From the NCBI GenBank assembly GCA_903826405.1, contig CAIKEH010000008.1, forward strand, positions 62,001 to 126,000: a stretch of 64,000 bases of DNA, read 5' to 3'. The notes under the pieces were generated by a model that was not told the origin of the DNA, ran no database searches, and worked only from the letters and a program-made list of their open reading frames with translations. A program made the translations under genes and the position numbers. Of this stretch, positions 8,423 to 17,021 are shown one piece after another (positions within the stretch are counted from its first letter, which is position 1; each line of letters opens with the position of its first letter). Origin of the DNA: an uncultured bacterium. GTDB lineage: Bacteria; Bacteroidota; Bacteroidia; Chitinophagales; Chitinophagaceae.

Positions 8423-9094
8423 ATGATGATCATCACAACCGCCATATTTGACATGGATGGACTTCTGATCGACTCGGAACCACTTTGGCACGAATCCGTT
8501 CACGAGGCATTGGAGGAATGGAATGTCTCCATGTCCGAGGAGGAATATGCATCCTCCATTGGATTACGGACTCATGAGTTCCTGCATTACTGGTTGCCTC
8601 GAATGGGACTGAACCTCGACCTCCTGCCCGAAGTGGAAAAAGAAGTCACCCGACTTGTAAGAACCAAGATAGAACAGCGTGGTGAAGTGCTTCCAGGAGT
8701 TCATGAAACACTAGGCCTTTTAAGGGAACGTGGACTGCGCATCGGCTTGGCCACATCATCACCCGTAAGCGTGATCAAGTCCGTACTCAACCGTACAGGA
8801 CTACACGGAGTGTTCGAACAGATGAATTCTGCCGAGATGCTTCCGCATGGGAAGCCACATCCTCAAGTATATCTGGATTGTGCAGCGGCGATGAACGTCC
8901 CTCCGGTTCAATGTTTGTGTTTCGAAGATTCCTTCTATGGCCTCATTGCCGCAAAGTCTGCACGCATGCATTGTGTAGTCGTGCCTGCGCCTCATGTAGT
9001 ACATTGGGGAAAATGGCAGGCGGCAGACCTCGTACTGAACAGCCTGACCGAATTCACGAGTGGATCGCTGGATCGACTTATGGATCAGGTTTAA
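8423..9094 (+). CDS. HAD-superfamily sugar-phosphate phosphatase / beta-phosphoglucomutase-like
   Basis: Cytoplasmic phosphatase or mutase. Motif I is F9-D10-M-D12-G with the typical L-L-I-D-S-E-P-L cap entry; motif II is T-S-S, motif III the Lys in H-G-K-P-H-P, and motif IV F-E-D-S. The C1-type helical cap of about 70 residues fits the YniC/2-deoxyglucose-6-phosphatase and beta-PGM group. The reading frame is open from 8288, but residues before M-M-I-I-T-T are Cys/Lys-rich and unlike the family, so ATG 8423 is chosen (223 residues). Its stop codon overlaps the A-run of the rpsA terminator. Substrate not predictable from sequence alone. Confidence 0.87.
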   Translation: MMIITTAIFDMDGLLIDSEPLWHESVHEALEEWNVSMSEEEYASSIGLRTHEFLHYWLPRMGLNLDLLPEVEKEVTRLVRTKIEQRGEVLPGVHETLGLLRERGLRIGLATSSPVSVIKSVLNRTGLHGVFEQMNSAEMLPHGKPHPQVYLDCAAAMNVPPVQCLCFEDSFYGLIAAKSARMHCVVVPAPHVVHWGKWQAADLVLNSLTEFTSGSLDRLMDQV

Positions 9095-9126
9095 AAAAAA
9101 TCCTGCCCGGGATACCGGACAGGATT
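9093..9126 (-). terminator. Rho-independent terminator of rpsA
   Basis: On the minus strand AATCCTGTCCGG, loop TATC, CCGGGCAGGATT (one mismatch) is followed by eight T. It lies 26 bases after the rpsA stop and overlaps the stop codon of the convergent HAD gene. Confidence 0.88.
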
Positions 9127-9151
9127 GTATAGTTCAGCGAAAAGGCTTCTC

Positions 9152-10978
9152 TTACTTGGCTTCGCCTTCCGTGCCACCGTCGAGCTTCTTCTTGAGCTCG
9201 GCAAGTACGCCCAGATCACCGAGTGTGGTCTTCTCCACTTTACTCTGGATATCCTTGACGACCTTCTTGGCCTTAGCGGAATCAGCTTTCTTCTCTTTGT
9301 TCTCCGCTTCCTTCTCTTCGACCTTGCCTTGCTCCCATATCCGGGTATGGCTGAGTACGATGCGCTTTTCATTGCGATCGAATTCGATCACCATGAAACT
9401 GTTGGTCTCATCGGCAACAATGCTCTTGCCATCCTCTTTGTTCAGATGACGGTTCGGAGCGAAACCTTCGAGCCCGTAAGGAAGTTGAACGATGGCACCC
9501 TTGTCGTCCTTGCGGGTGACGGTACCTTCATGCAACGTACCAACTGCGAAAGTGTCCTGAAGTGTGTTCCAGGGATCCTCTTCGAGTTGCTTATGGCCAA
9601 GTTGGAGTTTACGGTTGTCTTTATCGATGTTCAGGATGACCACAGAAATCTCCTGACCGGAACGGGTATACTCTGAAGGATGATTGAAACGCTTCAACCA
9701 ACTAAGGTCGCTGATATGGATCATTCCACCGATACCAGGTTCCAGTTCGACGAATACGCCATAAGGTGTGATGTTCTTGACCAGTCCTTTGTGGCGGCTA
9801 TCCACTGGGAACTTGTTCTCGATCTCACTCCAGGGATCCGTTGTAAGTTGTTTGATGGACAGGCTCATTTTTCTGCTGCCCTTGTCCAGCGTCACGATGC
9901 GCGCCTCATACTCGTCACCGAGTTTGAAGAACTCCTTAGCGTTGATGGGTGAATTGGCCCAGGTGATCTCACTGACGTGAACAAGACCTTCGACGCCGGG
10001 CTGGATCTCCAGGAACGCGCCATAGTCTTCGATGTTGACCACTTTACCCTTAACGGTAGAACCTTCGTGCACCCACTCTGGAAGTGTATCCCAGGGATGT
10101 GGGGTCAATTGTTTCAGACCCAAACTGATCCGCTTCTTCTCATCGTCGAAATCAAGCACGACGACATTGAGTTTCTGGTCCAGTTTCAATACTTCGCTTG
10201 GGTGGCTTATCCGACCCCAGCTTATATCGGTGATATAGAGGAGACCATCCACGCCACCGAGGTCGAGGAACGCACCGAAATCGGTAATGTTCTTGATAGT
10301 TCCCTCGAGGACCTGTCCTTTCTCCAGTTTGCCCATGATCTCGGCACGTTGTGCTTCGATATCGGACTCTATGAGCGCCTTGTGCGATACCACGGCATTC
10401 TTGATGGTTTCGTTGATCTTGACCACTTTGAATTCCATTGTCTTGCCCACGAACTGGTCGTAATCGGTGACTGGCTTCACATCGATCTGTGAGCCGGGCA
10501 GGAAGGTTTCCATGCCATAAATGTCCACGATCAAGCCGCCCTTGGTCTTACTGGTCACCAAACCAGAGACAACATCTCCGGTCTTGTGTACCTCGACGAT
10601 CTTTTCCCAAGCCCGGGTGATCCGTGCTTGTCTGCGGCTGAGATGAAGATGACCTTCCCGGTCTTCTTTCTCCACCACCATGACCTCCACGACATCTCCG
10701 GTCTTGAGACCTTGCAGATCGCGGAATTCGTTTAGTGATACAAGACCGTCGCTTTTAAAGCCGATGTTGATGACCACATCGGTCTTGGTGAGGCCCACCA
10801 CGATACCTTCAACCATTTCGCCATCGGTGATGGCTTTGAAAGTGCCTTCATAGACTGCGTCGTACTTCAGTTTTTCCGCGCTGTCATAAGAAGAGACATT
10901 CCTCTTGTCGATGCTCCAGTCGAAATCGTCATGAGCCGATACGACCACAGGGCTGCTCAGTGTGTTGTTTTCTTCCAC
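9152..10978 (-). CDS. rpsA: 30S ribosomal protein S1
   Basis: Binds mRNA on the 30S subunit and aids initiation. Its 608 residues contain six S1 (OB-fold) repeats, beginning near residues 35, 120, 205, 290, 375 and 465. Repeats 3-5 are the best conserved, with G-x-F-L-x-L...G-L-x-H-x-S-x-x-S/T-W patterns. After the sixth repeat there is a Lys/Glu/Ala-rich tail of about 60 residues. In Bacteroidota, which use few Shine-Dalgarno sites, S1 is expected to matter strongly for mRNA capture (known biology plus inference). It is a single-gene unit with its own -7 element and terminator. Confidence 0.96.
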   Translation of the reverse strand: MEENNTLSSPVVVSAHDDFDWSIDKRNVSSYDSAEKLKYDAVYEGTFKAITDGEMVEGIVVGLTKTDVVINIGFKSDGLVSLNEFRDLQGLKTGDVVEVMVVEKEDREGHLHLSRRQARITRAWEKIVEVHKTGDVVSGLVTSKTKGGLIVDIYGMETFLPGSQIDVKPVTDYDQFVGKTMEFKVVKINETIKNAVVSHKALIESDIEAQRAEIMGKLEKGQVLEGTIKNITDFGAFLDLGGVDGLLYITDISWGRISHPSEVLKLDQKLNVVVLDFDDEKKRISLGLKQLTPHPWDTLPEWVHEGSTVKGKVVNIEDYGAFLEIQPGVEGLVHVSEITWANSPINAKEFFKLGDEYEARIVTLDKGSRKMSLSIKQLTTDPWSEIENKFPVDSRHKGLVKNITPYGVFVELEPGIGGMIHISDLSWLKRFNHPSEYTRSGQEISVVILNIDKDNRKLQLGHKQLEEDPWNTLQDTFAVGTLHEGTVTRKDDKGAIVQLPYGLEGFAPNRHLNKEDGKSIVADETNSFMVIEFDRNEKRIVLSHTRIWEQGKVEEKEAENKEKKADSAKAKKVVKDIQSKVEKTTLGDLGVLAELKKKLDGGTEGEAK

Positions 10979-11038
10979 TAGTTAAGTCCTCCTTTTTAGT
11001 GATGTCAGGCCTGTTTTGTCAAGCCTGCTTGGGGGATG

Positions 11039-11046
11039 CAAAGGTA
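11039..11046 (-). promoter_or_regulatory. Putative -7 element of rpsA
   Basis: The minus strand reads TACCTTTG, an exact TAnnTTTG match about 60 bases before the rpsA start, giving a leader of some 57 bases. No exact -33 box was found. Nothing else is seen in the 305-base divergent gap 10979-11283 apart from weak TATCTTGC (11257-11264) ahead of the plus-strand gene. Confidence 0.55.
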
Positions 11047-11283
11047 GCAGAAAACCCCTTTTATCTCTTGTTTCTTAAGCGTTTTTTTTTACACCGAAAA
11101 TAGGTGGTGGGCGGAATCGTATCGACTTGTGTAACATAATGATAATGTTATACTTAGAAGTGTGCAAGTGACTGATTTTCTTGCACTTCAACAACCCTCA
11201 TTCCAGTTCGGCCACCATTTTGAGAACCAACGGTACGGCCGAATGTTAAAACGGACTATCTTGCCCACTAAAAATTATTTATC

Positions 11284-11859
11284 ATGAAATTCATCGGATC
11301 CATCATCACCCTGCTGCTGATCAACCTCAGTGCATGGGCACAGACAGAAGTCAGTACCAACTTAGAGCCCAAGGAAGGGGTCACCTTGGAATACGAAATA
11401 AACGCTTCAGGCCAAAGTATACCCCTGATACTGAAAGTCTCCCAGATAGGTCCGGATGGAGTCACCTTAGATTATAATATCATGGGCAGCATGACCGGAA
11501 AATTCATAAACTCAAAAACAAATCTCGAGAAGGGTACCAGCATGAATTGGGATCAACCCATTCCTGGTGAAGAAAGGAAACTCCCAGATGATCAAACCAT
11601 CGCCATGGTATCCAGAACCTTCCTCAAAGACCTCAAGACGAACAAGAAAGCCACTTACGACAATAACGAATTCCAGCTGAAGGAACAACCTCAGGGTTCT
11701 GCAGTTACTGTAGGCGGAAAAGAAGTCAAATCGATCTATGCCGAATCATCAGATGGCGCCATTCGCATATGGGTCTTGGACAATAATGATTATCCATTTC
11801 TGGTCAAACTGGAAGGTAACGCAGGAGGAATTAACCTCACATTAAAAGATGTCCGCTAA
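11284..11859 (+). CDS. Sec-exported hypothetical protein
   Basis: 191 residues, not recognised. A signal peptide (K-F-I-G-S then a Leu/Ile core, A-W-A-Q site near residue 20) precedes a soluble, strand-rich, charged chain with no Cys and no lipobox, so it is probably periplasmic. Lines such as E-G-V-T-L-E-Y-E and G-V-T-L-D-Y-N near the N-terminal third look like paired beta strands of a lipocalin-like or DUF3108-like sandwich, but I cannot assign a family. It is flanked by its own terminator, followed by a DinB-like gene. Confidence 0.7.
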   Translation: MKFIGSIITLLLINLSAWAQTEVSTNLEPKEGVTLEYEINASGQSIPLILKVSQIGPDGVTLDYNIMGSMTGKFINSKTNLEKGTSMNWDQPIPGEERKLPDDQTIAMVSRTFLKDLKTNKKATYDNNEFQLKEQPQGSAVTVGGKEVKSIYAESSDGAIRIWVLDNNDYPFLVKLEGNAGGINLTLKDVR

Positions 11860-11886
11860 GCTGGAATAGATCATGAAATCCATCAT

Positions 11887-11930
11887 GATAGCCCTGGTCA
11901 GAAAGATATCAGGGCTATCTTTCTCTTTTA
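11887..11930 (+). terminator. Rho-independent terminator
   Basis: Perfect 10-bp stem GATAGCCCTG/CAGGGCTATC with a 13-base loop, followed by the T-rich stretch TTTCTCTTTT; it ends the exported hypothetical gene. Confidence 0.85.
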
Positions 11931-11954
11931 CTATTTTGCACCGAAATTAGAAGG

Positions 11955-12398
11955 ATGATAACAACTGTTTTGATCGATCTGTACCAGAAAGAATTGGATA
12001 AACTCAAGGAAGAGATAAGTGCATACACTAACGACGAATTGCTCTGGAAAATCCCCGAGGGCATTTCCAACAGCGGAGGCAATCTATGTCTGCACCTGAC
12101 CGGAAACCTTCAACATTTCATAGGAGCCACACTGGGAGATACCGGATACATCAGAAATCGTGATGCCGAGTTCAAATTGAAAAACATACCCCGGCAGAAG
12201 CTTTTGGAGGAAATCGATAATACCAAGAATTTGCTGGTGGACACCCTGGAACAAGTATCGAAGAAGGAGTTGGAAGGCATCTATCCCATCGTTGTTTTCG
12301 GCGAACCCATGACCACGGAGTATTTCCTCATTTTTCTATTGAAGCACTTCTCCTATCATCTCGGCCAGATCAACTACCACCGTCGGCTACTCTCTTGA
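11955..12398 (+). CDS. DinB-superfamily / DUF1572-like protein
   Basis: 147 residues predicted as a four-helix bundle. The His ligands typical of DinB metal sites are visible: H-L-T-G-N-L-Q-H in the second helix (about residues 50-57) and H-F-S-Y-H-L-G-Q-I-N-Y-H-R near the C-terminus. Relatives include bacillithiol- or mycothiol-type transferases and many uncharacterised DUF1572 proteins; thiol-transferase activity here is only a possibility. It begins 24 bases after the upstream terminator and converges on the aminotransferase gene with an 17-base gap, without a visible shared terminator. Confidence 0.8.
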   Translation: MITTVLIDLYQKELDKLKEEISAYTNDELLWKIPEGISNSGGNLCLHLTGNLQHFIGATLGDTGYIRNRDAEFKLKNIPRQKLLEEIDNTKNLLVDTLEQVSKKELEGIYPIVVFGEPMTTEYFLIFLLKHFSYHLGQINYHRRLLS

Positions 12399-12415
12399 TC
12401 CATTCGGGGCATTGC

Positions 12416-13708
12416 TTAGTTGACCAAAGGCTTTGGTCTTCCGGCCAAATCCTTTACGGCAGTGACGAGTTTGTCCAGATCGCGGGTGTTCGTATATACA
12501 TTTGGCGTAACCCGCACACCGTGTATATTTTCCCAGTTGATCGCCACGGCATGGATCTTATACTTGTTGAAAAGTTCTCCAGCGATGTCCTCTGGTTTCC
12601 ATCCGGCGATTGCCAAACTGGCTATTGCACAGGAAAGCCTTGGCGACTTGGGTTGGTTGAAGCTCACTCCGGGGATGTTCTTGACCTGATCTACCCAATA
12701 ATCTTTCAGCCAACGCAACCGCTCCTCCTTTCTTTTACTTCCAATCACATTATGAAAATCTACCGCAGTGCCTATCGCCATTTCAGATGCAAAGGAGCGT
12801 GTACCCAAAGATTCGAATTTGCGGATGTCCGTTCCATCGGGGTCGGTATTGGAAAGGAGTGCCCATACATTGCGGATCTTTTCTTTCCGGATGTAAAGCA
12901 ACCCACTTCCGAATGGAGCACTCAGCCATTTATGAAGAGATGAGGCAAAATAATCGCATTCCAGTTCTGGTACTTTAAAATCGAAATGGGCAAGGGTGTG
13001 TGCTCCATCCACAATGGATTCTATTCCACGCTTTCGGGCTTCACGGGCTATTTTCTGTGGCCAGATGATCTGGCCACACCAGTTTATTAAGTGGGTGATG
13101 TGCACCACTTTGGTCCGGGAGGTGAAAGCGCTGATGTACTTGGCATTGATCGCCTCTTCATTCTCCTCCGGAAGATTGAGGTCAACCCAAACGAGTTTGA
13201 TCCCATCACGCTTCTCCCTTTGCTTCCAGGCGTTGATCATATTTGGATAATCCTGTTTGGTCAGCACCACCTCATCCCCGGCTTTTAGGTTGAGGCCGAA
13301 GATCACCGAATTCAATCCTTCTGTTGAGTTCCGGTTGATCGCCACTTCCTCTGGGGAACATCCGCATAGGTCGGCTAGTTTGGCACGCAAAGGCTCTCGA
13401 CCCTGATCAAGGATCTGCCACATGTAGTAGGAAGGTGCTTCATTACAAAGTTGATAGAACCGGATGTGTGCATCCTGAACCACTTTGGGCTGAGGTGCAA
13501 CTCCTCCGTTGTTCAGGTTGATTATGGTTGGCGAAACCGTGAACGACTCTCGTATCCAACCCCAGAAATCCTCATCCGGGCCCGGAGCTTTGATCGAATC
13601 CACCCGTCTGTATGCTTCTTCCGCAAAAACCGGATCTGCCATACCCAGGAATGAGAATGCCCCTGCTGATACGGAAAGCTTTCGGAGAAATTTTCGCCTG
13701 TTCTGCAT
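12416..13708 (-). CDS. Tat-exported class V aminotransferase (isopenicillin N epimerase-like)
   Basis: PLP-dependent fold-type I enzyme of 430 residues. The N-terminus has a twin-arginine signal, N-R-R-K-F-L-R-K, followed by a mildly hydrophobic segment ending at V-F-A-E (about residue 30). The PLP fold is intact: N-R-N-S-T-E-G near residue 125, the Asp of D-G-A-H, and the Schiff-base Lys in S-S-L-H-K-W. Export of a folded cofactor-loaded enzyme fits Tat. Related CefD-like and cysteine desulfurase-like proteins act as epimerases, desulfurases or lyases on amino acids; the substrate is unknown. Not obviously linked to its neighbours. Confidence 0.88.
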   Translation of the reverse strand: MQNRRKFLRKLSVSAGAFSFLGMADPVFAEEAYRRVDSIKAPGPDEDFWGWIRESFTVSPTIINLNNGGVAPQPKVVQDAHIRFYQLCNEAPSYYMWQILDQGREPLRAKLADLCGCSPEEVAINRNSTEGLNSVIFGLNLKAGDEVVLTKQDYPNMINAWKQREKRDGIKLVWVDLNLPEENEEAINAKYISAFTSRTKVVHITHLINWCGQIIWPQKIAREARKRGIESIVDGAHTLAHFDFKVPELECDYFASSLHKWLSAPFGSGLLYIRKEKIRNVWALLSNTDPDGTDIRKFESLGTRSFASEMAIGTAVDFHNVIGSKRKEERLRWLKDYWVDQVKNIPGVSFNQPKSPRLSCAIASLAIAGWKPEDIAGELFNKYKIHAVAINWENIHGVRVTPNVYTNTRDLDKLVTAVKDLAGRPKPLVN

Positions 13709-13798
13709 ATGAATGTTGATTTATCGTGGACCGGACTTTTTCCCAGACAACTACATGATATGAATGTAACGAAATTGATGCAGATGGACCTAACTAGG

Positions 13799-15037
13799 TC
13801 AACCTTGTCCTGTGATATGTCGGGCGGCCAGCCAACCACTTGTCCAGGCATGCTGAAAATTGTACCCGCCAGTTATGCCGTCAACATCGATCACCTCGCC
13901 GCCGAAATAGAGTCCAGGCACTTTCCTGCTCTGCATGGTATGGGGCTCGATGCCTGCAAGTGCAATACCACCTGCGGTCACGAACTCTTCTTTGAATGTA
14001 GTTTTACCGTCAGCCTTAAACTCATAACGGCATAAGGTCAGGATCAGGTTCCTCTCCTGCACGGAAGTGAGCGAATCCCATCTAATCGCATCCGTGATTC
14101 CGGAATTTCTCAGGAGATGATCCCAAAGTCTGGACGGAAGATGAAAGGGATTGGATGCAGAAATTCTCGTTGATGTCATTGATATTCGTTGAGCACGAAT
14201 CCATTCACGCAAGCCAGATTCGTGTTGTCCCGGAAGAAAATTCACGGTCAGCCCGAAACGGTAATTACAAGCATTCAATTCCCGTGCCCCCCAGGCAGAT
14301 AATCGCAGTACAACTGGGCCGCTGAGTCCCCAATGAGTGATTAAGAGTGGCCCAACCTCACGAAGTTTAGTTCCTGTCAAGGAAACTTCAGTAGGCAGAC
14401 TGATCCCCATAAGATCCGTTATGGGATGGCTTGGAATATTGAAGGTGAAAAGGGATGGTACAGGAGGAATGACCTCATGGCCCATCGACCTGAGCCAATC
14501 TGGACCGCCAGCCTTTGTCATCCCGCCAGTGGCCAACTGTACATGATCCGCATCCCAAGATCGGCCATCGGCCGCCACTATCCTGAAACGTTTTTCATTC
14601 AGGATTCCACGGACTTCAACTAATTTAATATCGGCCTGAAATTCAAGTTTGACCTCATATTTGTTAAGTTCACGGACAAGACAATCAATGATGGATTGAG
14701 AACTGTTACTCTGTGGGAAAATCCTTCCATCTGATTCCGTCTTCAAAGGCACTCCCCGATCCTCGAACCAACGAACCGTATCTTGAATGAAAAATCCGTG
14801 GAAAGCTTTCCGAAGAAAATGCTTCCCGCGGGGATAACAAGCGATGCCTTCATCAATTGATCCACAGGAATGAGTGACATTGCATCTGCCTCCGCCACTC
14901 ACTTTGACCTTTGATAAGACTTTATTCCCTTTTTCCAGTATGGTGACTTTCAGTTCGCTGTCCATTCGTGCAGCATTAACTGCACAAAAAAAACCTGCGG
15001 CGCCACCACCGATGACTATCAAATGACGATCTTTCAT
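13799..15037 (-). CDS. HI0933/BaiN-family FAD-dependent flavoprotein
   Basis: Roughly 412 residues. The N-terminal dinucleotide motif V-I-G-G-G-A-A-G-F-F is followed by the family signature V-S-G-G-G-R-C-N-V-T about 50 residues later, and near the C-terminus by G-L-Y-F-G-G-E-V-I-D-V-D-G-I-T-G-G-Y-N-F-Q-H-A-W, which contacts FAD. The HI0933/BaiN family is widespread and poorly characterised; some members reduce bile-acid intermediates, but no such pathway is present here. The start chosen (ATG 15037) begins right at M-K-D-R-H; another in-frame ATG at 15052 would add five residues. Confidence 0.88.
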   Translation of the reverse strand: MKDRHLIVIGGGAAGFFCAVNAARMDSELKVTILEKGNKVLSKVKVSGGGRCNVTHSCGSIDEGIACYPRGKHFLRKAFHGFFIQDTVRWFEDRGVPLKTESDGRIFPQSNSSQSIIDCLVRELNKYEVKLEFQADIKLVEVRGILNEKRFRIVAADGRSWDADHVQLATGGMTKAGGPDWLRSMGHEVIPPVPSLFTFNIPSHPITDLMGISLPTEVSLTGTKLREVGPLLITHWGLSGPVVLRLSAWGARELNACNYRFGLTVNFLPGQHESGLREWIRAQRISMTSTRISASNPFHLPSRLWDHLLRNSGITDAIRWDSLTSVQERNLILTLCRYEFKADGKTTFKEEFVTAGGIALAGIEPHTMQSRKVPGLYFGGEVIDVDGITGGYNFQHAWTSGWLAARHITGQG

Positions 15038-15181
15038 CAATTTAATGCCCATTCATTGGGTAAGTTACAACGTTTGCAGGGAAGACTCGAGTATATGAAA
15101 ATGATAGAAGTTGATGCCTTGAGACAAAATCATCAAAAAAGAAGTGAGTCCCGAAATTTCAATAGCACGCTCGATTTGAAA

Positions 15182-16831
15182 TCACCTCAATGAATCAGAA
15201 CGGAATGAGGTTTCATGTCCAACAAGCACCAGGGGGATGTGTTGTTGGAATCCGTCGGAGGACATATCCTTAGATTTATCCTTCTTCGCGTATAGGATAC
15301 CAGCCAACGAGGGCAACGTATGAAATATATTCCCCGATGTCAAAGTCATATCCTTCAACGAAGTCATCCTATTTATATATTCAGGATGTGCGGATTGAAA
15401 TTCATTGGAATACCAGAAAAAAAAGGGGACGTGCACTTCAAAAGAAGAAGGAACAGGAGATGCATGTAGCGTCAACCGCCGGTCATCATCCAACAGATCT
15501 TCTCCATGATCGGAGACATACGTTATCGTGGAAGGCTTTTTGATCTTTTCGACCATATGAATGACACTGTCGATGAAAACATCCGCATAAAGAATGCTGT
15601 TATCATAACTGTTTACCAAATACTCTTTTTTGGAAAGATCATTCGGTTTGGTTTGAAACGTCTTGTTGCTTGGCCTGAACAAATCATATTCATCACTATA
15701 CCTGCTGCTATAATCATAATGACTGCCTTTGGTCCAAAGGACTATGAATTTTCTGGATGCGGCCGCATCCTGTAAAATTGAGTCCAATTTTCCCAGCAAT
15801 TCCAAATCGAGTGGACAGCTTTTAGAATTACGAATTCCGTCATTAAGATTGAAATTATATCCTGCTTCCTGTGCATGGATATCAACATGGCCAAAATCAA
15901 CATGGTTGGATAGCCAATAGGTCGAAAAGCCGGTCTCCCGGAATAGACCAACGATGCCTTTTTGATGATAATGCTGCTTGTAGTCTTCCGGTCCCACACC
16001 AGTGAGTATCATCGGTACCGAAAGCTCGGTCACGAAACCCTCAGTATAAACATGTTTGTAAGATATAAGATTAGTCCTAAGGGAAAGCTTAGGTGATGTA
16101 TTCCTGAAGTAGCCGTTTATGTTCCAATGATCATACCTGCCGGTTTCCCCGATAATGAGAATATGGATCTGACTGGAATCAGCTGTTGTACTCATTTTTG
16201 AATCAAAACGGAATACATTCCGGTCAGATTTTCCCTCAGATATGCGATGATCCTGTTTCCAGACTTCCCGATAAGACATGAGGAACGATATCGGAAAAAT
16301 AGTATAGACATCTTTTTTGGCCTCCCATTTTTTGGCCATTTTCCCATTTTCAGTGAACATGATGAAAAGGAAAATGATGGATGCGGAAATCGAGATTCTT
16401 GAAGCCCAAACAGGCGCTACCGACCGAGATGTCACTTTCAACAGCAGGAATGCTATGAAAAGGAATCCGATTACCCCTGCGATCATCAGTGGAACATATT
16501 TGGCGAGCAATTCGGTGACCTCATGCCTGTTAGTGTGTAGAATAAGCCCTACCGTATCCGTATTAAACGGCTCATTGAAACTGAAAAGACATCCAATATT
16601 CGTCAATGAAAGAAGAATAAATGGCAACAGCAGCCATAAGTAGGCGTGGATGCTGTTCCTGAAAAAATACACGGGTATGAGGTAGAATGAAATATATTGA
16701 CAAAATATGATCAGTACCCCCAAGTCATTGCCCAACTTGAACTGCATGAAAAGGTCTGGGCCGGCAAAAAAAATTACAACCAGCAAAATAGAAAAAAAGG
16801 CATTAACCCCCTGAGTCGATCTCGATGACAT
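15182..16831 (-). CDS. Phosphoethanolamine transferase (EptA/sulfatase superfamily)
   Basis: Inner-membrane enzyme that most likely transfers phosphoethanolamine from phosphatidylethanolamine to lipid A or another surface glycan. Five hydrophobic helices lie in residues 10-160, then a periplasmic sulfatase-type domain: G-E229-T-G-R with N-G-Y (metal ligand Glu), candidate nucleophile T268 in V-T-E-L-S-V-P, 39 residues later as in EptA, Y-V-S-D-H-G-E-D and a late His in H-A-S-P-V-P. The 549 residues match EptA length. It follows map by 190 bases, in the place where infA and rpsM would normally be, and has its own -7 element, so it is not part of the ribosomal transcript. Such enzymes can reduce polymyxin binding in other bacteria; that effect here is inference. 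Confidence 0.88.
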   Translation of the reverse strand: MSSRSTQGVNAFFSILLVVIFFAGPDLFMQFKLGNDLGVLIIFCQYISFYLIPVYFFRNSIHAYLWLLLPFILLSLTNIGCLFSFNEPFNTDTVGLILHTNRHEVTELLAKYVPLMIAGVIGFLFIAFLLLKVTSRSVAPVWASRISISASIIFLFIMFTENGKMAKKWEAKKDVYTIFPISFLMSYREVWKQDHRISEGKSDRNVFRFDSKMSTTADSSQIHILIIGETGRYDHWNINGYFRNTSPKLSLRTNLISYKHVYTEGFVTELSVPMILTGVGPEDYKQHYHQKGIVGLFRETGFSTYWLSNHVDFGHVDIHAQEAGYNFNLNDGIRNSKSCPLDLELLGKLDSILQDAAASRKFIVLWTKGSHYDYSSRYSDEYDLFRPSNKTFQTKPNDLSKKEYLVNSYDNSILYADVFIDSVIHMVEKIKKPSTITYVSDHGEDLLDDDRRLTLHASPVPSSFEVHVPFFFWYSNEFQSAHPEYINRMTSLKDMTLTSGNIFHTLPSLAGILYAKKDKSKDMSSDGFQQHIPLVLVGHETSFRSDSLR

Positions 16832-16881
16832 GCTATTTACATTCTTACAAAAACTGAAAAATCGTAACCGCCTTAATCACA

Positions 16882-16889
16882 CAAAGTTA
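16882..16889 (-). promoter_or_regulatory. Putative -7 element of the phosphoethanolamine transferase gene
   Basis: Minus strand TAACTTTG, an exact TAnnTTTG match 51 bases before the start. A CAAG about 20 bases further could be a degenerate -33 box. It also marks the end of the ribosomal unit. Confidence 0.45.
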
Positions 16890-17021
16890 AAACGGGTAAA
16901 TGGCAATGTCAAGTCACTGGAAGTTTGATCGACTTCAGATTCAAATAGATCAGTGGAAAAATGCAGAATGAATTTCACTGCTTAAGGTAAGGAAAGCAAT
17001 CCTGGAGAAAGTACGAAAATT

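Noticed and set aside
16832..17021. Search for a hidden infA or rpmJ after map
   Set aside because: The gap is shorter than infA and all frames are interrupted; no L36 zinc motif was seen.
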